From Candidatus Gastranaerophilales bacterium (lineage in GTDB: Bacteria; Cyanobacteriota; Vampirovibrionia; Gastranaerophilales; Gastranaerophilaceae): 64,000 bases of DNA. The position numbers and the translations under genes are program-made. The DNA is taken from NCBI GenBank assembly GCA_900769645.1, contig CAAGHI010000032.1, positions 45,589-109,588 of the forward strand. Reading direction: 5' to 3'. This document shows, one piece after another, positions 16,586 to 26,969 of the stretch. Position 1 is the first letter of the stretch; the number at the start of each line of letters is the position of its first letter. The notes under the pieces were generated by a model. That model ran no database searches. It saw only the letters and a list, made by a program, of their open reading frames with translations, and was not told the origin of the DNA.

Positions 16586-17365
16586 CTAATTTTTCTTTTG
16601 CGCATTAAAAAACTTTTTCATATCATCAGAAATCTTCACGTTTTGCAACGCCATGTGATATTTGCGAAGATTAGCGAGTGTTTCTTGCTCTTCTAACAAA
16701 TCTCGCTGTGGCATTTTTACGGAAGCCTTAACTTTTTCAAACTCAGTCGGAGATTTTCTATCAATAAATTTGGCAATTATTTCGTCAATATTGCTTCCGC
16801 CAATACCATATTTTGAAGCAACTTCTGAGGTATCTGCCCCCTGTGGCAAAGTATAAAGCCAATTTACAGTCAATTTATCACCTTGTGAAATACTATTTAT
16901 CCCCTTTTGGTGCGGAGTATACATAATATCCGCCGGATTATGACTATGTCCAAGCCCGATTGCATGCCCTATTTCGTGCAAAATAGTGTGATAAACCTCA
17001 CCTTCGGCCATATAATCAGCATGAACAAGTCCTTCCGTCAGCCCGATTGCAACTTCTGCACCAAACAACCTGTTAGATGCATCAAAATTAAAATAACAAT
17101 GCCCGAGAGCCTTTCTCTCAACCCTTTTCCAATCAACGTTGACATTAGATTCCAGCAAAGTGTTTACGACTTTAAAAGAAACTCGCCCATTTGTCGCTGT
17201 CTGCCACTCATTAAGTGCACGAACAACCATATCTCGATATTTGTACTCCTGCCCTTGCTTTGAATAAAACTTCATAGGAGCAATATAAACCTTCAACGGC
17301 ATGAAGGTCCAACGCATTATTCTACCGTTTTTTAAAGATTCTGCAACGTAGGTGTATTTTTTCAT
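16586..17365 (-). CDS. Metzincin-type zinc metallopeptidase (matrixin-like)
   Basis: 259 aa from ATG at 17365 (MKKYTYVAES). An upstream start at 17425 would add 20 unlikely residues across the promoter. The zinc site is H129-E130-x2-H133-x5-H139 in HEIGHAIGLGHS, with a Met-turn at M147 (ADIMY), the matrixin/astacin arrangement. N-terminal strands (PLKVYIAP, VVRALNEWQTATNG) match the matrixin core. No signal peptide is visible, which is unusual for a metzincin. A basic C-terminal extension of about 90 residues follows. TATAAT lies 6 nt before the ATG with TTGGTT 17 nt further up. Confidence 0.85.
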   Translation of the reverse strand: MKKYTYVAESLKNGRIMRWTFMPLKVYIAPMKFYSKQGQEYKYRDMVVRALNEWQTATNGRVSFKVVNTLLESNVNVDWKRVERKALGHCYFNFDASNRLFGAEVAIGLTEGLVHADYMAEGEVYHTILHEIGHAIGLGHSHNPADIMYTPHQKGINSISQGDKLTVNWLYTLPQGADTSEVASKYGIGGSNIDEIIAKFIDRKSPTEFEKVKASVKMPQRDLLEEQETLANLRKYHMALQNVKISDDMKKFFNAQKKN

Positions 17366-17371
17366 ATTTTT

Positions 17372-17400
17372 ATTATATAATAAATTTCGGGAAAAACCAA
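17372..17400 (-). promoter_or_regulatory. Promoter of the metzincin gene, leaderless type
   Basis: On the reverse strand TTGGTT, 17-nt spacer, TATAAT, then 6 nt to ATG at 17365. It overlaps the region upstream of the divergent ybaB. Confidence 0.65.
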
Positions 17401-17454
17401 TTGTAATAAAAACAGTATTACACATTATAAATTCAGACTTAGGAGAGAAAATTT

Positions 17455-17790
17455 ATGAACATTATGCAAATGATGAAACAAGCTCAAGGCTTGCAAAAAA
17501 AATTACAAGATACTCAAAAAGAACTTGCGAACCTTGAAATCACAGGTGAAGCAGCAAATGGTGCTGTAAAAGTAATCTGTGACGGACAAGGTAAATTTAA
17601 ATCAATTAAATTATCAGCAGAAGCTGTAAACCCAGAAAACCCAACAGCAGTTGACTCAGACACAGTAGAAATGCTTGAAGACATTATTTCTTCTGCTATT
17701 AAACAAGCAAGCGACAAAGCTTCTAAAACAATGGAAGATAAAATGAAAGCCGTAACTGGCGGAATTAATATTCCGGGGCTAAAATTCTAA
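17455..17790 (+). CDS. ybaB: Nucleoid-associated protein YbaB/EbfC
   Basis: Small DNA-binding dimer of the YbaB/EbfC family. 111 aa. It starts MNIMQMMKQAQGLQKKLQDTQ (the typical Met-rich helix) and continues with GAVKVICDGQGKFKSIKLS and MEDKMKAVTGGINIPGLKF. A strong TTAGGAGAG Shine-Dalgarno is present. The stop overlaps the recR start by 1 nt, the widely conserved ybaB-recR pair. Confidence 0.95.
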   Translation: MNIMQMMKQAQGLQKKLQDTQKELANLEITGEAANGAVKVICDGQGKFKSIKLSAEAVNPENPTAVDSDTVEMLEDIISSAIKQASDKASKTMEDKMKAVTGGINIPGLKF

Positions 17791-18389
17791 TGATTTATCC
17801 AAAATCAATAGCATCGTTGATAGAACATTTCCAAAGATTTCCGTCAGTAGGACCAAAATCAGCACAGAGAATGGCATTTTATTTACTTAGAATGCCTAAG
17901 TCTGAGGTGGAAAAATTTGCTCAAAGCATGCTTGATGCAAAAGAAAACACAAAAACATGTGAAATTTGCTTCAACTTATCAGCGACAAGCCCTTGCGAGA
18001 TCTGCACATCTTCTCAAAGAGATAAATCAACAATTTGCGTTGTTGCAGAAACCAAAGACTTAATAGCTATTGAAAAAACGAATGAATATAAAGGCTTATA
18101 CCACGTATTGCAAGGGCTAATCTCTCCAATGGACGGAATTGGTGCTGACGACATCAGAATTAAAGAACTTTTGACTCGTCTGACAGATGAAAATGTTCGA
18201 GAGGTTATCCTTGCCCTAAGCCCTTCTGTTGAAGGAGAAGCGACAAGCCTTTACTTGAACAAATTAATAAAACCTTTTGGCGTAAAGATTTCTCGTATTG
18301 CATTTGGTTTGCCTGTTGGGGCTGACCTTGAATATGCCGATGAAATTACAATAGCCAAAGCAATCGAAGGCAGAAGAGAAATCGAGTAA
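17790..18389 (+). CDS. recR: Recombination protein RecR
   Basis: Component of the RecFOR pathway loading RecA at gaps. 199 aa, normal length. It has the N-terminal HhH (LIEHFQRFPSVGPKSAQRMAF), the zinc finger C57/C60/C69/C72, the Toprim domain (ICVVAETKD ... SVEGEATSLYL) and a C-terminal Walker-like segment (AFGLPVGADLEYADEITIAKA). Cotranscribed with ybaB. Confidence 0.97.
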   Translation: MIYPKSIASLIEHFQRFPSVGPKSAQRMAFYLLRMPKSEVEKFAQSMLDAKENTKTCEICFNLSATSPCEICTSSQRDKSTICVVAETKDLIAIEKTNEYKGLYHVLQGLISPMDGIGADDIRIKELLTRLTDENVREVILALSPSVEGEATSLYLNKLIKPFGVKISRIAFGLPVGADLEYADEITIAKAIEGRREIE

Positions 18390-18409
18390 ATTCTATTAAT
18401 CTTTAAAAC

Positions 18410-19344
18410 TTATGGAGTGTTAATCATTTCTATAATAGTTTTTCCACCCTTTTCAACAACCGCAGCTTCCGATTTGATGTTTGTAATACCGTCAGATTTA
18501 TTTCCGATAAGAACAAACTTATATAAATCATATCCCCACTTATTTGGGCCCTTATGACCGTTTATATCAATTGCAAAATATGGTGAAGAACCTTCTGCCC
18601 AACGAATATACAAAACTCCATCAGGTGTTAAAAATGCAGAATATAGATTTTTGACATTCGAATCACTGAAATGTTGTTCCGGATCTTGTTCAGTATCTGG
18701 GCTTAAATTCTGTTTTACCTTATCAACTCCACGAAAATCGTCAGTAACACAGCCATTTTTCAACGCATTTCTCTCGCAATATTTTACCACTTTAAGAGTT
18801 TTTCTCAAATTTGCATAAAAAGCATTACAATCACTAAAATTCCCATTGTAATCTACTTGAACCGGCGAACCGTCAGCCAATTTATTATCCCAAGCAATAC
18901 AAGTTCCATATTCATTTCTTTGGATGCATACAGCACTGGCATATGGCTTTTTATCCCAATACCAACAAGCAACTGGTTCGTCCTTTTGAACAAGATTAAT
19001 AGCATTTAGCAAAGAAGAATAAGTTTTTTTAAATTGATTTTTTAAAATCACACTTTGCACCTTATTAATAACCGTCGGTAAAGTAAGTGCAGCAACAACG
19101 CCGATGATTCCGAGGGTGATGAAAACTTCAGCTAAGGTAAATGCTACCTTCTTTGCATCTAAATCAGTTTCGTTGTCGGCATAGCCCTGCCGACCTACCT
19201 TAGCTGCACCACTTCCTTGCTGCTTAGCAGCTACCTCACGTACCCCGTGACGCTTGCCCCCCCCCCGAGGACCGTGTCGCTCAATCTGCCAATTAGAGTT
19301 TCATTCTCTTTTAACAACTCTAACGACTTCTCAAATTTCTTCAT
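18410..19344 (-). CDS. Prepilin-like protein, phase-OFF (10 G; 11 G would be ON)
   Basis: ATG at 19344 with AAAGGTAAG upstream starts MKKFEKSLELLKENET, 26 codons before a run of 10 G (19266-19257). In this state translation stops at a TAG soon after the run. With 11 G the frame continues through about 40 leader residues into KVAFTLAEVFITLGIIGVVAAL and an uninterrupted pilin body to the stop at 18410. The body has the usual Cys pairs and near its end DINGHKGPNKWGYDLYKF, shared with the prepilin at 35910. Known role of the family: type IV pilus or type II-like pseudopilins, processed by a prepilin peptidase. The leader contains a palindromic repeat (19151-19198). A homopolymer sequencing error could mimic OFF. 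Confidence 0.8.
19151..19198. repeat. Palindromic repeat GTAGGTTGG family inside prepilin frame
   Basis: On the reverse strand GTAGGTCGGCAGGGC/TATGCCGAC is followed by AACGAAACTGATTTAGATG. About 40 of 48 bases match 93-142, but the orientation relative to the reading frame is opposite. In the 11-G frame it is translated (KVGRQGYADNETDLDAK). Confidence 0.7.
19257..19266 (-). repeat. Poly-G tract (10 G on coding strand)
   Basis: Ten C on the + strand, starting exactly 26 codons after the prepilin ATG. One added G restores the frame. Confidence 0.8.
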
Positions 19345-19360
19345 AAATGCTTACCTTTCA

Positions 19361-20293
19361 TTAACCAATTTGTGCATTTGCACCTGATACAACCTCAATA
19401 ATTTCTTGCGTAATTGCAAACTGACGAGTCTTGTTATACTGAACAGACAATTCCTTAATCATTTTTTCAGCATTTGTTGTCGCAGCAGACATCGCAGTCA
19501 TTCTGCTTGCAAGTTCGCTAGCTTGCGCTTCCAACAACGATTGGAAAAGAATATTCGTCATATACATAGGCACGATTTTTTGCAAAATACTGTGCATATC
19601 AGGCGTAAACTCCATCAAAGGCTCAATTATATTATCAGTAATCCTTTCATGGTCATCATTCAACCCTTTCAAAGGCAAAATCGTCCAATTTTCAACAAAA
19701 TAGCTCATCATGTTTTTAAAACGAGTCGTTATAACTTCAATTTTATCAATCTGATGAGAAACAAAATACTCTGCAATGTCCTCAATTACAAGCTTTGCAC
19801 CCTCGCCGGTCGGTTCATTTGCAACGCTCAAATATGTCTTAACGATTTCACAATCCAAATCTTTGCATTTACGTTTAAGAGTTGAAATCCCTTTCTGTCC
19901 AACAACAAAAAGAATTGTTTTAATTCCTTGTTCCTTGTAATCTTTAATAGTTTGCAAAGTTTTGCGAATAATGTTAGCATTATAAGCACCTGCAAGCCCT
20001 TTATTAGAAGTAATTACAAGCAATCCGACAGTCTTTATTTCACGCACTTGCAAAAGTTCGGGATAATTGTCAATTGCAGACTTAATCTTCAATGTTTGCG
20101 AACTATAAGCACCAACTGATGCCAAAAGCCTTTTAAACATAGATGTCAATTCTGTTGTGAAAGGTCTTGATGCTTTAACAGTATTTTCAGCCTTCTTAAC
20201 CTTTGCCGCTGCAACCATTTTCATCGCACGTGTAATTTTTTGCGTACTTTGAACACTTTGTATTCTGTTTTTAATATCTTTTAAATTTGTCAT
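19361..20293 (-). CDS. atpG: F1Fo ATP synthase subunit gamma
   Basis: Rotor shaft of F1. 310 aa. It has the N-terminal IKNRIQSVQSTQKITRAMKMVAAAK and the C-terminal ASRMTAMSAATTNAEKMI with a following helix. It shows an insert in the middle (roughly residues 195-240) relative to E. coli, as many cyanobacterial gamma subunits do. Whether it is the redox-type loop cannot be claimed: no Cys pair is evident there. Last gene of the a-c-b'-b-delta-alpha-gamma operon. Confidence 0.95.
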   Translation of the reverse strand: MTNLKDIKNRIQSVQSTQKITRAMKMVAAAKVKKAENTVKASRPFTTELTSMFKRLLASVGAYSSQTLKIKSAIDNYPELLQVREIKTVGLLVITSNKGLAGAYNANIIRKTLQTIKDYKEQGIKTILFVVGQKGISTLKRKCKDLDCEIVKTYLSVANEPTGEGAKLVIEDIAEYFVSHQIDKIEVITTRFKNMMSYFVENWTILPLKGLNDDHERITDNIIEPLMEFTPDMHSILQKIVPMYMTNILFQSLLEAQASELASRMTAMSAATTNAEKMIKELSVQYNKTRQFAITQEIIEVVSGANAQIG

Positions 20294-20337
20294 TTTTTAC
20301 CTTTTATCGGGCTTCATTTGAATAATCGATTTATGAT

Positions 20338-20407
20338 GTTGGGAGTAAAACTCCCAACCTACATTTATACTTTGTTCAGAAGAGTTGGGCAAGTATGCCC
20401 AACCTAC
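20338..20407. repeat. Two GTAGGTTGGG hairpins between atpA and atpG
   Basis: Two perfect hairpins: GTTGGGAG-TAAAA-CTCCCAAC (20338-20358) and GTTGGGC-AAGTAT-GCCCAAC (20384-20403), each followed by CTAC on the + strand. They lie in the longest gap between the alpha and gamma genes, and are probably REP-like. They might influence relative mRNA stability of atpA and atpG. Confidence 0.7.
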
Positions 20408-20440
20408 CAAAACCTTTATAGTTAATATCGTTAATTTCTA

Positions 20441-22511
<2,071 letters not shown>

Positions 22512-22514
22512 AAA

Positions 22515-23018
22515 TTATATCCTGTCTACGTTTTCAATACTTTCATCTATGAACTTGTTATGTAAATCAGGATTACTATTTAACAATCCTTGAATATGTC
22601 TTTTCGCAAGTTCAACAGATGCATTCAAAGTCTTTTTCGTCATCTTTGCAGAAATCGTTTTTTCTTCCGCTCCAATAACTCTTTCAATATTTTTTTCAAT
22701 CAACTTAACTTTCTCATCTGTATCGGCAGAAATTTGTTTTGCAATACCTTCTGCGCGATTTGTAGCATCTTTCAATTGTCCCGCAATTTCTTCATCAATA
22801 TGCTCAATTGATTTTTGTGCATTTAGCAAACGCCCCTTTGCACTCTCTTGCTCAGATTTCGCATTTTCAATTGATTTAATAATCCCTTGTTTTATTTTTT
22901 CAACACCACTTGCTACATTCAATTTCTTATAAAGCACCGCAAAAATAATTAGCAATACCACAAAATTAAATGTATTTGATTCTACTATGATGTTCCAAAA
23001 ATTTACCAATTCATTCAT
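22515..23018 (-). CDS. atpF: F1Fo ATP synthase subunit b
   Basis: Stator stalk. 167 aa. One N-terminal membrane helix (residues about 13-30, FNFVVLLIIFAVLYKKLN) is followed by a long charged coiled-coil. It pairs with the diverged b' subunit encoded immediately upstream (shared 1-nt overlap), an arrangement of cyanobacteria and other b/b' bacteria. The start codon at 23018 abuts the b' stop. Confidence 0.93.
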   Translation of the reverse strand: MNELVNFWNIIVESNTFNFVVLLIIFAVLYKKLNVASGVEKIKQGIIKSIENAKSEQESAKGRLLNAQKSIEHIDEEIAGQLKDATNRAEGIAKQISADTDEKVKLIEKNIERVIGAEEKTISAKMTKKTLNASVELAKRHIQGLLNSNPDLHNKFIDESIENVDRI

Positions 23019-23485
23019 TAGTTAAGTATCCTGTTTACAAGTTCATTGTCGGCATTTTCGATGTGACAATCCATGCCGAGCACTTTTGATGAAATTACTT
23101 CTGCCAAATCTTTAACTTTAGATTTAAGCTCCTCAGTTGTTTTCAAAGCCTCATCTTTCAAGTTTGATTTGGCAGTTGAAATTTCATCTTGTGATTTTTG
23201 TTTTGCACTGTTTGTTAGCATCTTGGAATCTTCATTTGCTTCATTAACTTTATCAGCAACAATTTTCTTTGACTCAGCCAAAGATTTGTTTAATCTTTCA
23301 TCTCTATCCTTTAATATCGCATTTGCTCTATTATCAGAATTCAAAGCATCAGATTTTGCGTCATTGATTACTCTTTGACGTTCGTCCATAACAGATTCCA
23401 ACGGCTTATAAAAAATCTTGTTCATTATAACCGTAAATATTATAAAACTTATTGCTGATACTAAAAATGTTGCGTTAAATTCCAT
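23018..23485 (-). CDS. F1Fo ATP synthase subunit b' (atpF2-type)
   Basis: Second stator-stalk subunit. 155 aa. A membrane anchor (MEFNATFLVSAISFIIFTVIMN) is followed by the conserved FYKPLESVMDERQRVINDAKSDA and a coiled-coil. The FxKPL..vmdeR motif distinguishes b' from b. It lies between c and b as in cyanobacterial atp1 operons (atpG in that nomenclature). Confidence 0.92.
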   Translation of the reverse strand: MEFNATFLVSAISFIIFTVIMNKIFYKPLESVMDERQRVINDAKSDALNSDNRANAILKDRDERLNKSLAESKKIVADKVNEANEDSKMLTNSAKQKSQDEISTAKSNLKDEALKTTEELKSKVKDLAEVISSKVLGMDCHIENADNELVNRILN

Positions 23486-23580
23486 TTTTTATCCTCATAA
23501 ATCAATGCGATTACGACGTTGTTCAAATTATTTAGTATACTAAATCTTTAATACTAATTTCCCCTCATCGTAATCCCTGC

Positions 23581-23620
23581 ATAGCTTAGCTGCTTAGCTT
23601 CCTAACCGCCCAGCTGCTTA
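23581..23620. repeat. CTTAGCTGC-type short repeat
   Basis: The sequence TAGCTTAGCTGCTTAGCTTCC resembles TCTTAGCTGCTTAGCTGCT at 562-580 inside the left-edge prepilin and GCCGCTTAGCTGCTT at 63912-63926. It is a short dispersed repeat in the gap between c and b'. Confidence 0.5.
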
Positions 23621-23857
23621 TTTTGCTAACAACATAAATGCGATAACGAAAGCATACAAAGCACAAGCTTCTGACAAAGCTGCACCCAACAAGAAGAAAC
23701 CGAATGCTTTACCGGCAACTTCCGGTTGTCTTGAAACTGCGTCCATCAAACCTTTTGTAGCAAATCCGATACCAAGTCCTGCACCAACTGCACCAAAACC
23801 GATTGCAATACCTGCACCTAAGTGTGCCATTTGTGAAACTGCTGCTGTATCTACCAT
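23618..23857 (-). CDS. atpE: F1Fo ATP synthase subunit c
   Basis: Ring-forming proteolipid, 79 aa, two helices joined by the SRQPEVAGK loop (RQP at 43-45). The ion-binding carboxylate is E63 (LSEACALYAF). The position that is Gln in Na+-binding rings is Ile here (AGLGIGF), and Ala rather than Ser/Thr follows E63, so H+ coupling is more likely than Na+ (inference). RBS AAAGGAGAG. The 132-bp gap upstream of the b' gene contains a CTTAGCTGCTTAGCT repeat. Confidence 0.96.
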   Translation of the reverse strand: MVDTAAVSQMAHLGAGIAIGFGAVGAGLGIGFATKGLMDAVSRQPEVAGKAFGFFLLGAALSEACALYAFVIAFMLLAK

Positions 23858-23899
23858 TTTTCTCTCCTTTTGTCTTTCGACAATTTATACTAATTCTAC

Positions 23900-24592
23900 C
23901 TAATGTTCATCTCCTGTTGCCGAGCCAATATAGGCAATCGTCAACATCATAAATACTGTCGCCTGTATAAAGGCAACCAAAATTTCAAATAACATAATCG
24001 GCAACGGTAAGAAATAAGCCAATGCTCCTAATGCAATTGAAACAAGAATTTCACCGGCAAATATGTTCGCAAAAAGTCGGATTGCCAAACTTAATGGTCT
24101 TGTAAACATTTCCAATAGTTCAACCAACCCCATTACAATTCCGGTGAAACTGAATTCGTGCAAGAAGAATTTTGGTCCTTTTGCCTTAATTCCCATTGCT
24201 ACATAGTATATTAATACAATAACAGCCATTGCAGCCGTCAAGTTAATATCGTTGGTCGGAGAAGCAAGTTCTGCTCCCGATTTCAAATGAATTATTCTCA
24301 AAGGCAACTGCCCCATAAGGTTTGCAGTCACAATAAACAAGAATAAAGAAGCAACAAGCGGAACATGACGACGATTTTCAGTCGTAACCATTGTATCAAG
24401 TGTTCCATAAAAGAAATTCATAATCATTTCAGAAATTGCTTGAAGTTTGTTTGGAATAATCGACAAATTGCGAGTTGCAAGCAATGCAAAACCAATGACA
24501 ACAATCATGGCAAACCACATTGTAAAAATGGTATCCAAATTTAAGGATATAGCATGCCCTAAAATATTCGCCGTGTAAATCCAATGTTCCAT
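23900..24592 (-). CDS. atpB: F1Fo ATP synthase subunit a
   Basis: Membrane half-channel protein of Fo. 230 aa with five to six helices. The essential Arg lies in TRPLSLAIRLFANIFAGEIL (AIRLFANI), near HEFSFTGIVMGLVELLEMF. First gene of the operon. RBS CGAGGGAGAG. No atpI precedes it: a 24653-24687 terminator separates it from the gene upstream. Confidence 0.96.
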   Translation of the reverse strand: MEHWIYTANILGHAISLNLDTIFTMWFAMIVVIGFALLATRNLSIIPNKLQAISEMIMNFFYGTLDTMVTTENRRHVPLVASLFLFIVTANLMGQLPLRIIHLKSGAELASPTNDINLTAAMAVIVLIYYVAMGIKAKGPKFFLHEFSFTGIVMGLVELLEMFTRPLSLAIRLFANIFAGEILVSIALGALAYFLPLPIMLFEILVAFIQATVFMMLTIAYIGSATGDEH

Positions 24593-24652
24593 GTTTTTCT
24601 CTCCCTCGTGCCATTATTTTAACTCGTAAAAAAAAAATCGCAAATTTTTTTT

Positions 24653-24687
24653 ATTAAAAAAGCGGAAAGTATTATTACTTCCCGCTT
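24653..24687 (-). terminator. Rho-independent terminator upstream of atp operon
   Basis: On the reverse strand AAGCGGGAAGT / ACTTTCCGCTT with a short AT loop, followed by a T-rich run. It ends transcription of the unknown gene at 24700. Confidence 0.85.
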
Positions 24688-24699
24688 GCAAGCGTACTA

Positions 24700-25407
24700 T
24701 TAACTAATAATTGATTTGATTAAATCTACAAAATTTGTAACAACTTTTTGTGGCGTGTGCATACTTACGCCGTTAGCAATAAGGTTATTTGCATAATTTA
24801 ATCCAACTTTTGGAGTTACAAAAACGTTTGCTTGAGCAGCTTCTCCAGCGTTCGCACTAAAACCGATTTTGCCTTTATGGTTTGCTAAGTTTATAGATGC
24901 ATTTTGAGCGTCTATTGCTTTGGCACAATCCACAAAGCCGTTTGCTTGACCATTTTTACCAAACACTTTCCATTTAGCAACTGCATTTTTATATCCGAAA
25001 TCTGATACTGAAATTGCTCCTTTACCTACTGTTTTATCTCCTTTTTTGCCGATAAATCCTAAAATAGAGAATCCACTTCCTTTTGTATTTGCTTTTGCGG
25101 TCCAGGCTACTGTATCAGGATTTCCTAATAAGTTTGTAAGTGCTTCTCGTTCTCTTTTTGGAACATTAGCTAAAAAAGTATCAGCAGGAACCTCTCCACT
25201 AAGTCTTGTACCACATTTCATCAATCGATTTACATTTGAAAGTGCTTCAGTGTAGGAATTGCGTGCTGAACCCCCAATAAATTTGCCTGTTTTTTCTGCT
25301 ATTCCAGCTGTTTTCACTGCATCTGTACCTACTTTTACAGCTGTTTTTTCTGATTTTACAGCTGTTTTCATGATATCTGTACCTACTTTCGCAATTAAAT
25401 CTGTCAT
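24700..25407 (-). CDS. Ala/Lys-rich protein of unknown function
   Basis: 235 aa, unrecognised. The N-terminal 45 residues are an amphipathic Lys/Ala/Thr/Val repeat-like helix (VGTDIMKTAVKSEKTAVKVG, then VGTDAVKTAGIAEKTG), with an 11-13-residue periodicity. The rest is glycine/asparagine-rich (GKGAISVSDFGYKNAVAKW). No signal peptide. RBS GAAAGGAAATG. Monocistronic with its own terminator. A structural or surface-associated role is only a guess. Confidence 0.75.
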   Translation of the reverse strand: MTDLIAKVGTDIMKTAVKSEKTAVKVGTDAVKTAGIAEKTGKFIGGSARNSYTEALSNVNRLMKCGTRLSGEVPADTFLANVPKREREALTNLLGNPDTVAWTAKANTKGSGFSILGFIGKKGDKTVGKGAISVSDFGYKNAVAKWKVFGKNGQANGFVDCAKAIDAQNASINLANHKGKIGFSANAGEAAQANVFVTPKVGLNYANNLIANGVSMHTPQKVVTNFVDLIKSIIS

Positions 25408-25606
25408 ATTCTACATTTCCTTTCTACTTTTGTGTTTTTATAACCTACACCTATCTTAAAACATTGATAAGTAATAAATTGCTAAAATAATACAATTAAT
25501 AATTCTAATTTTAAGTATCCTAGTATTATCAATACATTTCAGCTTTACATGTCTTAATATAAAATACTTTTAAATAGTAAAAGCATAAAAAATAGAAGTT
25601 TAAAGT

Positions 25607-25933
25607 ATGGGAATTAAAAAAGAATTTGGAAAACGAATAAAATCACTAAGAATTCAAAATGGGTACACCCAAGAAAAACTTTCTGAAATGATAGATATTT
25701 CACAAAGAGCATTAAGTAGTATAGAATCCGGAGATAATTTTGTTACTTCTGATACAATTGACAAACTAATGATTGTTTTTGATATTAGTGTTGAAGAATT
25801 TTTTGCAACTAATAAATACAAATCTTCACAAGAATTGCTTTCCATGATTAAAAAGAATTTAGAGAAAATCGAAAACGATCCTGAAAAACTTGAAATTGTC
25901 TTAAACCTCACGAATAGTCTTGCAAAAAAATAA
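25607..25933 (+). CDS. XRE-family transcriptional regulator
   Basis: A 108-aa Cro/C1-type helix-turn-helix protein. The HTH spans about residues 8-62 (FGKRIKSLRIQNGYTQEKLS, then ISQRALSSIESGDN). A short helical C-terminus may be for dimerisation. It lies upstream of birA on the same strand with a 64-bp gap and could regulate the birA-oad operon, but no operator can be pointed to. Confidence 0.88.
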   Translation: MGIKKEFGKRIKSLRIQNGYTQEKLSEMIDISQRALSSIESGDNFVTSDTIDKLMIVFDISVEEFFATNKYKSSQELLSMIKKNLEKIENDPEKLEIVLNLTNSLAKK

Positions 25934-25997
25934 TATTTCACAAATTTTTTTGTTTATATTATTATAGTTATATTAGTTTTATATGTTAGGGGATATC

Positions 25998-26720
25998 ATG
26001 AATATTATTAACTTGGAAGAAGTAGATTCTACCAACCTGTATGCTAAACAAAATTTAGCTTTACTTGACGATAAAACAGTAATTATCGCCAAAAGTCAGA
26101 CGGCAGGACGTGGCAGGTTTGACAGAAAATGGGTTGATTTAGGTAACGAAAATCTATTCATGACAATTGTTCTGAAACCTTCAACATCTTTCGATTGCAA
26201 ATATTCAAACTTAACCCAATATATGTGTGTGGTTCTTGCGCAAGTCTTGGAAGATTATGGTCTAAAACCTACTATAAAATGGCCGAATGATGTCATGGTA
26301 AACAACAAAAAAATTGCAGGTATTCTATCAGAAACTATGGTTTGCGGACAAAAATTCAACGGGCTGGTTCTTGGTATTGGGGTAAATCTTAATGCAGAAA
26401 AAAGAGATTTAAAACAAATAAAAGAACGCGTAGCAACAGCCTTAAACATTGAACTTGGAAGGAATTATGAAGACAAAAAATTATTTGCAGAAAAACTGCT
26501 AAACAAATTTTTTGACAACTATCACGAATTCTTAAACAAAGGTTTTCCACTAATAAAAGATGAATATATTAAAAGATGCAATTTTCTCGGCAAAAATATT
26601 TCTGTACAAATTTTTAACACCAGAAGATCGGGAGTTGCCAAGTCTGTCAATGATATAGGTGAACTTATTATAGAAGAAAAAGGTAAAGAGTGTATATTAA
26701 CAATGGGAGATATCTTATGA
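25998..26720 (+). CDS. birA: Biotin--[biotin carboxyl-carrier] ligase
   Basis: Attaches biotin to carrier lysines. 240 aa from ATG at 25998, chosen because TAGGGGAT lies just upstream. The ATG at 25983 has no RBS. Motifs: KSQTAGRGRFDRKWVD (biotinyl-AMP loop), KWPNDVMVNNKKIAGIL, and GIGVNLN. No N-terminal HTH, so a monofunctional group I ligase rather than a repressor. Its natural substrate is encoded two genes downstream (OadA), and its stop overlaps oadG as ATGA. Confidence 0.95.
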   Translation: MNIINLEEVDSTNLYAKQNLALLDDKTVIIAKSQTAGRGRFDRKWVDLGNENLFMTIVLKPSTSFDCKYSNLTQYMCVVLAQVLEDYGLKPTIKWPNDVMVNNKKIAGILSETMVCGQKFNGLVLGIGVNLNAEKRDLKQIKERVATALNIELGRNYEDKKLFAEKLLNKFFDNYHEFLNKGFPLIKDEYIKRCNFLGKNISVQIFNTRRSGVAKSVNDIGELIIEEKGKECILTMGDIL

Positions 26721-26950
26721 GCGAAAATTTTATGCTTGGGCTTACACTAATGGCTATCGGCATGGGAACAGTACTCACATTCCTATGCATTTTAATCGCA
26801 TCTATGCGAATTCTGTCTAAAATAGTATTGTATTTAAATAAAGTTTTTCCAGAAAAAATTGAAGTTACAAATACTACAAGAAAAACAGCTACAAACTCCG
26901 ATGAAGAGTCAATAGCTGTTGCGTTAGCTGCAATAATGGCAAGAAGATAA
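26717..26950 (+). CDS. oadG: Oxaloacetate decarboxylase gamma-like subunit
   Basis: 77 aa from MSENFM (ATG overlaps the birA stop). One N-terminal membrane helix (about 5-33, LGLTLMAIGMGTVLTFLCIL) is followed by a short charged tail ending IAVALAAIMARR. Size, topology and position beside alpha and beta identify the small gamma anchor of Na+-translocating decarboxylases. Confidence 0.85.
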   Translation: MSENFMLGLTLMAIGMGTVLTFLCILIASMRILSKIVLYLNKVFPEKIEVTNTTRKTATNSDEESIAVALAAIMARR

Positions 26951-26969
26951 GTTTAGGAAGGATAAGTAT

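Noticed and set aside
23618..23857. Na+-specific c-ring
   Set aside because: Gln and Ser/Thr ligands of Na+ rings are replaced by Ile and Ala.
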